From Peribacillus deserti (GTDB lineage: Bacteria > Bacillota > Bacilli > Bacillales > DSM-1321), in the NCBI RefSeq assembly GCF_002863585.1, contig NZ_PGUY01000038.1, positions 39,805-103,804 of the forward strand: 64,000 nt of DNA, given 5' to 3'. Under the pieces are notes generated by a model. That model worked only from the letters and a program-made list of their open reading frames with translations, searched no databases and was not told the origin of the DNA. How positions within the stretch are numbered: the first letter of the stretch is position 1; each line of letters starts with the position of its first letter. Of the stretch, positions 26,910 to 35,517 are shown piece by piece. Both the position numbers and the translations under genes were made by a program.

Positions 26910-27380
26910 GTGGAATCTAGTCCTTCTAACAATGAACATATTGATGAAGAAATGGTCAAGATGGAAGTAAATCTGGATGATGTGCCAGGAGAGTGGCTCG
27001 GTTATGTTATGGACTTACTTTTTGAAGCAGGGGCAAATGATGTATTTTATACACCTATTTATATGAAAAAAAATCGGCCGGGAGTTCTACTGCAACTCCT
27101 TTTAACACGTCATAAAATAGATAGAATGAAAGAAATTTTATTTAAAGAAACAACTACATTGGGTGTCCGCTATTATCCATTAACGGTTCATCGGCTTGAA
27201 AGGCAGTTTAAGAGCGTCGAGACTTCTTGGGGGCCTTTGACAGTTAAGGAAGGATACTATGATGGAAAACTCGTACAAGTAGCTCCAGAATATGAAGAGT
27301 GTAAAGAAATTGCCAGAATTCATAATATCCCGTTAAAACGCGTGTATGAGCAGGTTTGGAAAACGATCAATAATGATTAA
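26910..27380 (+). CDS. larC2: LarC2, C-terminal part of the nickel-insertion enzyme
   Basis: 156 aa with the second LarC domain: VKMEVNLDDVPGEWLGYVMDLLFEAGANDVFYTPIYMKKNRPGVLLQLL and FKETTTLGVRYYPLTVHRLER. Start is GTG 26910, seven bases after GAGAGGAG. In its frame the last upstream stop is TAA at 26844-26846, beyond the larC1 stop at 26792-26794, so the frames do not overlap. It thus has its own ribosome site and is not made by the larC1/larC2 programmed frameshift known in Lactobacillus. Confidence 0.9.
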   Translation: MESSPSNNEHIDEEMVKMEVNLDDVPGEWLGYVMDLLFEAGANDVFYTPIYMKKNRPGVLLQLLLTRHKIDRMKEILFKETTTLGVRYYPLTVHRLERQFKSVETSWGPLTVKEGYYDGKLVQVAPEYEECKEIARIHNIPLKRVYEQVWKTINND

Positions 27381-27391
27381 ATAAATGTTAG

Positions 27392-27430
27392 AAAACGGAT
27401 AAAGGGTTTTAGACCTTTATCCGTTTTTTT
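27392..27430 (+). terminator. Terminator after larC2
   Basis: Perfect 14-base stem AAAACGGATAAAGG and complement, 8-base loop, seven T. Divides larBC from the permease gene. Confidence 0.9.
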
Positions 27431-27897
27431 AATGACCTTAGAAGAGATAAAGGTTAGATAAACGATAAGAGGAGCATTTGTCCTTCCTAACTGATAACTG
27501 TTGAAAAACAAAACAAAATGTCCTCTTGACAACAATATTCGAAAAAAGATAAAATGATAGCGTTCACAATGTGATGCGATTACCAACAGTTCCAGCTTGG
27601 TTCTGTATTATGTGTATCATAAAGTGAAGCATGTGTTGCAATATTATCTCTTTACCAAACTGTTAAGTTAATAGAACTTTTATAGCAGTATTCTTAAAAC
27701 GCAATGCAATTAACTAAAGTTGATTCTTTATTTTCAACCCTTTTATGTAAGCACTTGCAATTATGAAGATGGAGATAAAAAAGCTTGAGTTATTTGGTAA
27801 AGGGCAGAAACATTACACCGTAAGGTAGGTCATAGGTAAAAGAAATAGGTTGCAGCACTTTTTATAAAAAAACACAACAAGTTTAGGGGGGGCACAA
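27431..27897. other. Leader of the lar-cluster GntP gene
   Basis: No gene. GTGTTGCAA at 27633-27641 is shared with the larE and kinase leaders. AGGGGGGG lies just before the ATG of the permease. Confidence 0.45.
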
Positions 27898-29244
27898 ATG
27901 CCTTTAGTAATTATTGCAATAGGGGTATTATTATTAATTATTTTAATTATGGGCTTTAAATTAAACACATTTGTTTCGTTAATCCTCGTATCATTTATCG
28001 TAGCTTTATCGCTTGGGATACCTTTAACAGATGTTGTCAAATCAATTGAAAGCGGTTTAGGAGGGACTCTCGGCCATATAGCTTTAATATTTGGTATGGG
28101 GGCAATGCTAGGAAGGTTAATTGCGGATGCAGGCGGCGCCAATCGTATTGCGATTACCTTAATTGACAAATTTGGAGAAAAAAGAATTCAATGGGCTGTT
28201 TTATTTGCCTCATTCATTTGTGGTATTGCCTTATTCCTTGAAGTAACCATTGTATTATTAATTCCTATAATATTCTCCATTGCCAAAGAATTAAAAGTTT
28301 CCATTGTACACTTAGGTCTTCCAATGGTTACCGCTGCCTTAGCGACACATGCGTTCTTACCTCCACATCCGGGGCCGACTGCTGTGGCTGCCGAATATGG
28401 TGCAAATATTGGCTTAGTTTTAGTTTATGGAATTATTGTTGCCATTCCAACTGTTATTTTAGCAGGTGTCTTGTATCCAAAGCTTGCTAAAAAGATTGTG
28501 CCGACTGCTTGGACTAGAGAAGGCAGTGAGTCATTTGGGGTACAAAAAACATTTAAACTAGAAGAAACGCCTGGATTCGGTATCAGTGTATTTACAGCGC
28601 TATTCCCAGTTATATTAATGGCTATCGGTGCTACCGTTGATATCATTCAACCAGCTATCGGTTTTGAAGATAATATGCTAGTGAAAGTGATCCGTTTTAT
28701 CGGGAACTCTTCAACTGCAATGGTACTTTCCTTACTATTGGCAATCTATACAATGGGACTGAACAGAAAAGTGCCAATGAAAAACTTAATGAATTCTTGT
28801 TCTTCAGCCATCAATTCATTAGGCATGCTGCTTTTAATTATTGGCGGAGGCGGTGCATTAAAACAAGTTCTTATTGATGGCGGTGTTGGTGATTATGTAG
28901 CCAAAATATTTGAAGGATCTAATATGTCACCTGTCTTTTTTGCATGGACTGTAGCGGCTATTTTACGTGTCTGCCTAGGCTCTGGGACTGTTGCCACTTT
29001 AACAGCAGCAGGGTTAGTTCTGCCGACACTTGGTACGATGCCCGATGTAAACTTGGAATTGGTGGCACTAGCAACTGGAGCCGGCAGTGCAATCGCATCG
29101 CATGTGAATGATGCGGGATTCTGGATGGTTAAAGAGTCTTTAGGTATGACCTTGAAAGAGGCATTTGGGACATATACCGTGCTTTCAACTGTTGTTGCTG
29201 TATCAGGCTTAGTATGTACTCTATTATTAGATATAATCTTATAA
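27898..29244 (+). CDS. GntP-family sugar-acid:H+ symporter of the lar cluster
   Basis: 448 aa, about 12-14 membrane segments. Opens with PLVIIAIGVLLLIILIMGFKLNTFVSLILVSF and carries the GntP signatures FLPPHPGPTAVA and ASHVNDAGFWMV. It is a full-length paralogue of the GntP at 52426-53772. Because it lies among larBC, larE, a DUF1537 kinase and PdxA2, its substrate is more likely a four-carbon acid such as threonate or erythronate than gluconate. That last point is inference from context. Confidence 0.9.
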   Translation: MPLVIIAIGVLLLIILIMGFKLNTFVSLILVSFIVALSLGIPLTDVVKSIESGLGGTLGHIALIFGMGAMLGRLIADAGGANRIAITLIDKFGEKRIQWAVLFASFICGIALFLEVTIVLLIPIIFSIAKELKVSIVHLGLPMVTAALATHAFLPPHPGPTAVAAEYGANIGLVLVYGIIVAIPTVILAGVLYPKLAKKIVPTAWTREGSESFGVQKTFKLEETPGFGISVFTALFPVILMAIGATVDIIQPAIGFEDNMLVKVIRFIGNSSTAMVLSLLLAIYTMGLNRKVPMKNLMNSCSSAINSLGMLLLIIGGGGALKQVLIDGGVGDYVAKIFEGSNMSPVFFAWTVAAILRVCLGSGTVATLTAAGLVLPTLGTMPDVNLELVALATGAGSAIASHVNDAGFWMVKESLGMTLKEAFGTYTVLSTVVAVSGLVCTLLLDIIL

Positions 29245-29255
29245 AAATAACTGAA

Positions 29256-29294
29256 GAAAACCATTTTATAGTCTCTATAAAGTGGTTTCTTTTG
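29256..29294 (+). terminator. Terminator after the lar-cluster GntP gene
   Basis: Stem GAAAACCATTTTATAG / CTATAAAGTGGTTTC with a three-base loop and TTTTG tail. Confidence 0.85.
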
Positions 29295-29309
29295 TATCTG
29301 TGCAAATAT

Positions 29310-29425
29310 AAAAATACAAAGCTGTTTTTGTAAACTTTGTTGCTATTTATCCAACAATTTGAGTTGTTGATTTCTTCTCTAGGATGCTCGCTTTCCGCGG
29401 GGCTCACCTGATATAAAAGCGGAGG
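29310..29425 (-). repeat. Interspersed Bacillus repeat, truncated copy on the minus strand
   Basis: On the minus strand it reads CCCCGCGGAAAGCGAGCATC, then GAAATCAAC and GCAACAAAGTTT, matching the right half of the element at 37735-38035. Intergenic and non-coding. Confidence 0.6.
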
Positions 29426-29499
29426 ACGGTTCTTTTCACGAACTAATTTAATTGAGACAAAAATGATATGGTCTTTATTTAAGAAGTAGAATCACACTA

Positions 29500-29705
29500 G
29501 AAAGGCAGACACCTGATAAAGAAGACTTGCTGATTGGCAAGCGTTAGCGAAGACAGAAGCTTAGTCGCCCTTATGCGTAAGCCGCCATCTAAAGGCATGC
29601 TTTTGCCCGATGGCGGCTGGCTTATGAACGAAGGTGGCAGTTCGCAGCTGGATGTAGAGTCTCGACACCTGAAGCGAAGATCAACTTCTTATCAACAGTT
29701 CGGTA
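29500..29705 (+). repeat. Second intergenic repeat-like element with a strong hairpin
   Basis: GC-richer block upstream of larE. GCCGCCATC (29581-29589) pairs perfectly with GATGGCGGC (29609-29617). The flanks (GGCAAGCGTTAGCGAAGACA and GATCAACTTCTTATCAACAG) resemble borders of Bacillus interspersed repeats. The open frame across it is not protein-like. Confidence 0.45.
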
Positions 29706-29823
29706 TCACAATACCATTTAAAAACAACAATCTTTTAGAAAACAGCAATATATAAATAGACATTTAATGAAATCGCTTTAATAGCTGCTTTTCCTTTTTT
29801 AGAAGTTCGCTTATAATTTAGTA

Positions 29824-29840
29824 GTGTTGCAATTTGCAAA
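29824..29840. promoter_or_regulatory. Putative operator upstream of larE
   Basis: GTGTTGCAATTTGCAAA: two adjacent TTGCAA palindromes. The GTGTTGCAA part recurs at 27633 and 32657, and TGTTGCAA at 24904. Proposed site for the PrpR-N-type regulator of the cluster. Confidence 0.5.
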
Positions 29841-29934
29841 TTTTATATTAGTTCTTTTGAAAAGAATAAGTGATTTTTTTAGTGGTAAAGTTACTAAACT
29901 TATTAGAATTCGTATAAATAGAGGTGGAATTAAG

Positions 29935-30744
29935 ATGAAGGATAAGTATGAACGATTGAAAGAGATCCTGAAAGAAATGGGCAATGTTGTTGTTGCTTTT
30001 TCCGGTGGTGTTGACAGTACATTATTATTAAAGGTTGCAGTTGATGTTCTAGGAGTGGATAAAGTCTTGGCTGTTACAGCTGATTCTGAAACATACCCTT
30101 CAAGTGAATTAGAAGAAGCTAAGAAGCTGGCTAAAATGATTGGTGCAAGACACCTGGTTATTGAAACCTCTGAACTTAATATTCCTGGCTACGTGGAAAA
30201 CGATCGGAACCGTTGCTATTTCTGTAAAAATGGGTTGTTCGAACAAATTGTACCAATCATGCATCAGCAGGGATTGGAAAATGTTGTGTATGGTTTAATT
30301 GCTGATGATATGAACGAACATCGCCCTGGGGTACGTGCAGCTAAAGAACATGGTGTTCGCGGCCCGCTCCAAGAAGCAAATCTTTATAAAGAAGAAATCC
30401 GTGAGCTTTCAAAACAATTAAGTTTGCCTACTTGGGAAAAACCATCATTCGCTTGTTTATCTTCGCGAATTGCATATGGTGAAAAAATCACACAAGAAAA
30501 ATTAACAAAGGTTGAAAAATCTGAGGCTTTTATAAAAGCAATCGGAATTAGACAAGTGCGTGTTCGTACCCATGAAGAAATTGCCAGGATTGAAGTGGAA
30601 CCTCAAGATATGCAGTTAGCTTTAACACACCACAAAGAAATCATGGAAGCCCTCCAGCGTTTCGGATATAAATATGTGACTCTTGATCTTCAAGGCTACG
30701 TCAGCGGCAGCATGAATAAAGTGTTGGCACCTACCCTTAATTAA
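29935..30744 (+). CDS. larE: LarE, ATP-dependent sacrificial sulfur transferase
   Basis: 269-residue PP-loop ATPase that activates the biscarboxylate mononucleotide and installs the two sulfurs of the nickel-pincer cofactor. The PP-loop FSGGVDSTLL is at about 21-30. Cysteines occur in DRNRCYFCKNGLF and in SFACLSSRIAYGE, the latter at the position of the sacrificial Cys of Lactobacillus LarE. Start is ATG 29935 after AGAGGTGG; the frame extends upstream to 29824 but that stretch is AT-rich non-coding and holds an operator. Confidence 0.94.
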   Translation: MKDKYERLKEILKEMGNVVVAFSGGVDSTLLLKVAVDVLGVDKVLAVTADSETYPSSELEEAKKLAKMIGARHLVIETSELNIPGYVENDRNRCYFCKNGLFEQIVPIMHQQGLENVVYGLIADDMNEHRPGVRAAKEHGVRGPLQEANLYKEEIRELSKQLSLPTWEKPSFACLSSRIAYGEKITQEKLTKVEKSEAFIKAIGIRQVRVRTHEEIARIEVEPQDMQLALTHHKEIMEALQRFGYKYVTLDLQGYVSGSMNKVLAPTLN

Positions 30745-30854
30745 AGGAACCCCTTTCAGAGACATTACTTTTAATCCTCTCTGAGGTCAATAAGCTTAGG
30801 AGGATTTTTCCGTATTAACAGACTGATTTTTGTATTTAGAAAGGGAAGGAGAAA

Positions 30855-32630
30855 ATGATTAAAGCATTGGTTATTGTCCCTTATAAGGGATTGTTTGAAA
30901 TGATGAAAGAGATCCAACATGAAGTGGAAGATATGGAATTAGATATTGAATTAGGGAATTTATATGAAGGAGTGGCTATCGCTAAGGCTGCGGAGAATAA
31001 TGGCTATCATTTTATCATAAGCCGCGGCGGTACAGCATCCATGATTCAAGAGGCAGTATCTATACCAGTCATTGACATTCAGGTATCTGGCTATGATGTC
31101 TTACGCATCATAACACTTGTAAAAGGATTCTCACGAAAAGCTGCTATTGTTGGATTCACTAATATTACACAAGGTGCCGCTACGATATGTAAGCTTCTTG
31201 ATTTAGATATTAAAACATTAACGATTGCAAAAGATATTGAGGTAACAGAAAAATTATCGAAGTTAAAAGAACATGGCTATGAAGTCGTAATCGGAGATGT
31301 GGTTACAGTACAAACTGCTAAGCAATTGGGGCTCGAAGGAGTGCTAATTACTTCAGGAAAGGAAGCTATTATTGATGCATTAGAAGAAGCGAGAAGGTCA
31401 TATAGCATATTCTCGCGGCTTCAACTGGACGTTTCTTTATTTCAATCCATTCTCGACTGCAGCGATCAAGCCATAGGGGTTTTTAACAGAGAAGCGAAAT
31501 TTGTTTATGGGAATGAATGTTTTCATAAAGAATTTCTTTGGATGAAGTTAGAGAATTCAGCGGATATTAAGAAGTTGATCCAGGAAACTGTATTATCACA
31601 TGAGAGGCAAACAAAAACCGTTCACTTCGATCATTCATTCTGGAACATTTCAGCCTGTCCCAAAGATGATGCAGCAGTATTATTTTTTGAAAAAAACATT
31701 TCTAATCAAGCTATCCCACAGGATGGGGGCGTGCATCTGAAAGCCATAGAGTTTCACGCTTCCCCTTCATATATCCCTATTTCCGGAAAAAGCGTTATGA
31801 TTCAGAATGTCATAAAGCAAATTGAGGAATGCGGTAAAAATGGAGCACCAGTGTGGATTTGCGGGGAAAAGGGTATTGGAAAAGAATTAGTTGCCCACTC
31901 CATTTATTCCAAACGAAAAAGAATGGATGAACCGTTTATTGTACTGCACTGCGACTTATTAAGTGCCGATCAGCTGAAAGCTTTAATGAACGAGGACTTT
32001 AATCAAAAACACGCCGATGGAGTAATTTACTTAAAGAATATTGATAAATTGACCCACGATATGCAAAAGGAATTATATCTTATTGTGACGGATGGAAATA
32101 CTAAAAATCTGCAGTGGTTAGTGTCTTCTGAGAGCAATATTGAAGAAAAGGTTAAAAACGGAACTTTTAATCGTGATTTGTATAAGGAATTGGGGCAATT
32201 ACAAATTTATATACCCCCTTTAAGGGAACGAAGAGAGGATATTGAGGATTTAGTTCATGTATTTATTTCTGAATTGCACCCCAAATATGGCAATGAAGTG
32301 GTTGGGATTCGAATGGATGCATTAGAGCAAATCGCGAAATTTAATTGGCCCGGAAATGTAGAACAGCTTAAAAATGTAATTGAACAATTATTTCTCCAAA
32401 CAAACTCTTATTATATCGAGAAGGAAGATGTAGAAAGCGTCTTAAAACGATTAGAGGAGCAGGAGCATTATAACAATCCATTATCTTATATAGATATTAG
32501 CGGTACTTTAGAAGAAATTGAAAAACAAGTGATTACAAAAGTCCTTGAAGAGGAAGGATTAAATCAATCAAAAGCAGCTAAACGTTTAGGAATTAATCGT
32601 TCTACATTATGGCGCAAGCTAAAATCATAG
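30855..32630 (+). CDS. PrpR-N / enhancer-binding-like regulator with degenerate AAA domain
   Basis: 591 aa. PrpR N-terminal ligand domain (about 8-180), PAS-like segment (about 190-285), AAA-like domain (about 305-530) and Fis-type helix-turn-helix (about 552-591, NQSKAAKRLGINRSTLWRKLK). Walker A is present (GEKGIGKE, 337-344), but the GAFTGA loop that contacts sigma-54 is absent between 364 and 388, and Walker B reads DGVIYLKNID (388-397) with the usual Asp-Glu replaced. So it probably does not remodel sigma-54. It sits between larE and the kinase and is the obvious local regulator. Confidence 0.85.
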   Translation: MIKALVIVPYKGLFEMMKEIQHEVEDMELDIELGNLYEGVAIAKAAENNGYHFIISRGGTASMIQEAVSIPVIDIQVSGYDVLRIITLVKGFSRKAAIVGFTNITQGAATICKLLDLDIKTLTIAKDIEVTEKLSKLKEHGYEVVIGDVVTVQTAKQLGLEGVLITSGKEAIIDALEEARRSYSIFSRLQLDVSLFQSILDCSDQAIGVFNREAKFVYGNECFHKEFLWMKLENSADIKKLIQETVLSHERQTKTVHFDHSFWNISACPKDDAAVLFFEKNISNQAIPQDGGVHLKAIEFHASPSYIPISGKSVMIQNVIKQIEECGKNGAPVWICGEKGIGKELVAHSIYSKRKRMDEPFIVLHCDLLSADQLKALMNEDFNQKHADGVIYLKNIDKLTHDMQKELYLIVTDGNTKNLQWLVSSESNIEEKVKNGTFNRDLYKELGQLQIYIPPLRERREDIEDLVHVFISELHPKYGNEVVGIRMDALEQIAKFNWPGNVEQLKNVIEQLFLQTNSYYIEKEDVESVLKRLEEQEHYNNPLSYIDISGTLEEIEKQVITKVLEEEGLNQSKAAKRLGINRSTLWRKLKS

Positions 32631-32656
32631 CTTGCGTTTTATTGTACTAAATGAGA

Positions 32657-32725
32657 GTGTTGCAAATAACATCACATTTTACATTGTGAAACAGTTTTTA
32701 TATAAATTCATTGCTAAATGCAACA
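32657..32725. promoter_or_regulatory. Putative operator pair upstream of the kinase operon
   Basis: GTGTTGCAA at 32657-32665 and the inverse, TGCAACA, at 32719-32725. Their centres are 61 bases apart, close to six helical turns. Matches the motif upstream of larB, gntP and larE. No -24/-12 promoter element is seen. Confidence 0.5.
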
Positions 32726-32926
32726 TTTTAATTTATTATTTAATAGTAAGTTTGTAAGCGTTTTAGATAGCCAAAGTAGCATAATATTGTGGTTAGGAAA
32801 AACCTAAACTGAATGTGAGTAATTTTAAATTAAATTGAATCCTTATCTAGCAAACCGAAAAAGGCGAATAAAGCCAAAAAAATAAATATGCAACTAAGAA
32901 TGAAGTAATACGTAAAGGGGGTCGGT

Positions 32927-34270
32927 GTGCAGGTGAAATTAGCAGTTATTGCAGATGATTTGACAGGTGCAAATGATACTGGTGTCCAATTTGCAAAACA
33001 AGGTTTAAATACGACAGTGCTATTTTCAGATACAGAATTACAAGCATCACATTTAAGTGAAGATGTCATTGTTTTAAATTCAGATAGTCGTGCATTAAAT
33101 TCAGGGAAGGCTTATGAAGTAGTTTATAATGTGGCAGCACAATTGAAAAAACTAAATGTTTCAAAAGTCTTTAAGAAGATTGATTCCACTATGAGGGGAA
33201 ACGTTGGCCAGGAAATTGAGGCCGTAATGGATGTATTTCATTATAAGACCTCTTTTATAGTACCGGCTTTTCCGAAGAGTAACCGAATTACAAAAAATGG
33301 GAATCACTATGTCAATGGTGTACTGTTGGCAGAAAGTGAAATAGCTTTGGATCCTGCCTGCCCAGTAAAAGAAAGTTATCTGCCAAAACTGCTGCAGGGA
33401 CAAAGTAAGCGGCCTGTCGAATTAATTTCCATGTCTGATGTAGAAAAAGGTAAGAGTCATTTATCAAAAAAAATGAATGAGATGACATCAGGAAAAACTT
33501 CAAAAATTATTATCGTGGACGCGACTACCGATGAAGAACTAAAGACCATTGTCGAAGCCGCTCAGATTTTAAATGAAAACATACTCTGGGTTGGTTCCGC
33601 CGGTATTGCTTATCATCTTTTCAACACAGGTCTATCTGAAGAACAAATATCTCAGAAACATGTCGGTAACAGACTTCCAGTTCTGGTAGTAGCAGGTAGT
33701 GTAAATTCTATTATTGAGCGTCAAATTCAAGATATGAAAGAGACATATAATATTAATGAAATTGTTATTTCTCCTGAAGAATTCTTTTATGAAGGTAGGA
33801 GAAAACTGGAAATTGAACGAGTTGTGAAAGCTGGCCATGATTTACTGGAAAAAGGCGATTTAGTGGTAACGACCAATCGTAGGCGTGAGAAGATAAATAC
33901 CGTAAAGGATCTGCAGCGTCAACTTGGTCTATCGAACTTCGAAGTTGGTAATACGATTGCCCAAGCTATGGCTGAAATTGCCGGCCAATTAATTGAAAGC
34001 AGTAATATTTGCGGGACTGTATTAACAGGCGGGGATATTGCAGGGGCGACATGCAAAGTATTAAATGGCGAAGGAGTTCGTGTAATAGGTGAAGTAGAGG
34101 CTGGTATTCCTTACGGGAAATTGTTTGGAGGTTCATTTAATGGTATTCCGCTGGTAACCAAAGCAGGTGCATTTGGAACTGAACAAGCACTTTCAAAAGC
34201 TCTACAAACCATTACGGAAATAAATGCCCATATAAGAAACTGCGATTGGCGATATACGAATATTTCATAA
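32927..34270 (+). CDS. Four-carbon acid sugar kinase (DUF1537 family)
   Basis: 447 aa. Members phosphorylate the 4-hydroxyl of threonate, erythronate or 2-oxo-tetronate. N-terminal substrate domain: VIADDLTGANDTGVQFAKQG and KKIDSTMRGNVGQEIEAVMD. C-terminal ATP domain: VVAGSVNSIIERQIQDM and TGGDIAGATCKVLN. Start is GTG 32927 after AAAGGGGG. It is followed by PdxA2, the same pairing as DtnK-PdxA2 in the characterised D-threonate pathway. Substrate is inferred from this neighbour. Confidence 0.92.
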   Translation: MQVKLAVIADDLTGANDTGVQFAKQGLNTTVLFSDTELQASHLSEDVIVLNSDSRALNSGKAYEVVYNVAAQLKKLNVSKVFKKIDSTMRGNVGQEIEAVMDVFHYKTSFIVPAFPKSNRITKNGNHYVNGVLLAESEIALDPACPVKESYLPKLLQGQSKRPVELISMSDVEKGKSHLSKKMNEMTSGKTSKIIIVDATTDEELKTIVEAAQILNENILWVGSAGIAYHLFNTGLSEEQISQKHVGNRLPVLVVAGSVNSIIERQIQDMKETYNINEIVISPEEFFYEGRRKLEIERVVKAGHDLLEKGDLVVTTNRRREKINTVKDLQRQLGLSNFEVGNTIAQAMAEIAGQLIESSNICGTVLTGGDIAGATCKVLNGEGVRVIGEVEAGIPYGKLFGGSFNGIPLVTKAGAFGTEQALSKALQTITEINAHIRNCDWRYTNIS

Positions 34271-34385
34271 TATGCAAACTAATTACTGAAAGCATAGGGA
34301 AATACGCATAGTATTTGCCAGGGCAGTTACTTCAAAATCGACATTACTAATGAAAAACAAGATGTGATAACGGGAGGAAATGATT

Positions 34386-35381
34386 ATGGCTGTGAATAAA
34401 CCAAGTATTGCTATTACAATGGGGGATCCTTCAGGAGTCGGACCCGAAATTATCGTCAAATCTTTAAATGATCAAAACATTTACGAGAATTGCCGTCCAT
34501 TTGTTGTGGGAGATCTTAAAATTCTAAAAAAAGCTCTAGATGTAACAAATATCGAGCTTCAATTAAATAGCATTTCAAATCCAGAAGATGCAAAATATGA
34601 ATGCGGAACAATTGATATTATAGATTTAGATTTAGTATCTGAAAATTTACCGTGGGGACAAGTTTCTGCTGAGGCCGGAAATGCTGCATTCCGCTATTTA
34701 GAGACAGCCATTGCTTTTGCGAATGAAGGGAAAATTCATGGGATTTGTACAGCACCATTAAATAAAGAAGCGCTTCATAAAGCTGGTCATATTTATCCAG
34801 GTCATACTGAAATTTTAGCTGAATTAACAAATACAAAAGATTTTGCTATGATGCTGTCTGCTCCTGGTTTAAGGGTCATACATGTAACAACCCATGTTGG
34901 AATTATTGATGCAGTTAACAAAATTAATGTTGATCGTCAATATACAGTTATTAAACTTGCACACGATACATTACAAAAAGCAGGCATTAAATCACCTCGA
35001 ATCGCAGTTTGCGGAATTAACCCACATGCTGGAGAAAATGGTCTTTTCGGGAATGGAGAAGAAGAAGAAAAAATTATTCCGGCTGTAGAAAAAGCACAGG
35101 AAGAGGGTATTAATGTACAAGGGCCACTTCCAGCTGATACTTTATTCTTTAGAGCAAGACGTGGTGATTTTGATATTGTTGTGGCACAATATCATGACCA
35201 GGGGCATGGGCCAATTAAAGTACTGGGTCTGGAAGCAGGGGTTAATATTACTGTTGGTCTTCCAATCATCCGTACAAGCGTTGACCATGGTACCGCTTTT
35301 GATATTGCTGGGAAAAATATTGCGGACGAGCTGTCGTTAAAAGAAGCGATCCGGATGGCGATCGAATTAGCTCCTGAGTAA
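34386..35381 (+). CDS. pdxA2: PdxA2-type 4-phospho-threonate/erythronate dehydrogenase
   Basis: 331-residue PdxA paralogue: oxidises C3 of 4-phospho-D-threonate or -erythronate with NAD, followed by decarboxylation to DHAP. Motifs: ITMGDPSGVGPEI, HIYPGHTEILAELT, metal-binding His in HVGIIDAVNKI, GINPHAGENGLFG and AQYHDQGHGPIKVLG. ATG 34386 is chosen because GGGAGG is eight bases upstream; ATG 34380 is too close. The catabolic role, not B6 synthesis, is inferred from the DUF1537 kinase next door and because Bacillus normally makes PLP by PdxST. Confidence 0.92.
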   Translation: MAVNKPSIAITMGDPSGVGPEIIVKSLNDQNIYENCRPFVVGDLKILKKALDVTNIELQLNSISNPEDAKYECGTIDIIDLDLVSENLPWGQVSAEAGNAAFRYLETAIAFANEGKIHGICTAPLNKEALHKAGHIYPGHTEILAELTNTKDFAMMLSAPGLRVIHVTTHVGIIDAVNKINVDRQYTVIKLAHDTLQKAGIKSPRIAVCGINPHAGENGLFGNGEEEEKIIPAVEKAQEEGINVQGPLPADTLFFRARRGDFDIVVAQYHDQGHGPIKVLGLEAGVNITVGLPIIRTSVDHGTAFDIAGKNIADELSLKEAIRMAIELAPE

Positions 35382-35410
35382 TTAGCATAGTTAAATGATT
35401 CATATATTCA

Positions 35411-35440
35411 AGCAAGAGGTCGTAAGGTAGATCTCTTGCT
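35411..35440 (+). other. Hairpin between pdxA2 and larA
   Basis: AGCAAGAGGT pairs with ATCTCTTGCT (one G:U) around ten bases. No T run follows, so mRNA processing or partial attenuation fits better than full termination. Confidence 0.4.
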
Positions 35441-35517
35441 GCTTATTGTTACTTATAACAAAATACACTGATCAATAACCAAAAATTGTATGTGCTTTAT
35501 TTTGAAAGGAGAGCAAT

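Noticed and set aside
27600..27898. Sigma-54 (-24/-12) promoter for the permease gene
   Set aside because: TTGCA sequences occur but none has GG at the required distance upstream; the regulator lacks the GAFTGA loop as well.
29534..29755. Small gene of 73 codons before larE
   Set aside because: Lies in a hairpin-rich repeat-like element and lacks a ribosome site.
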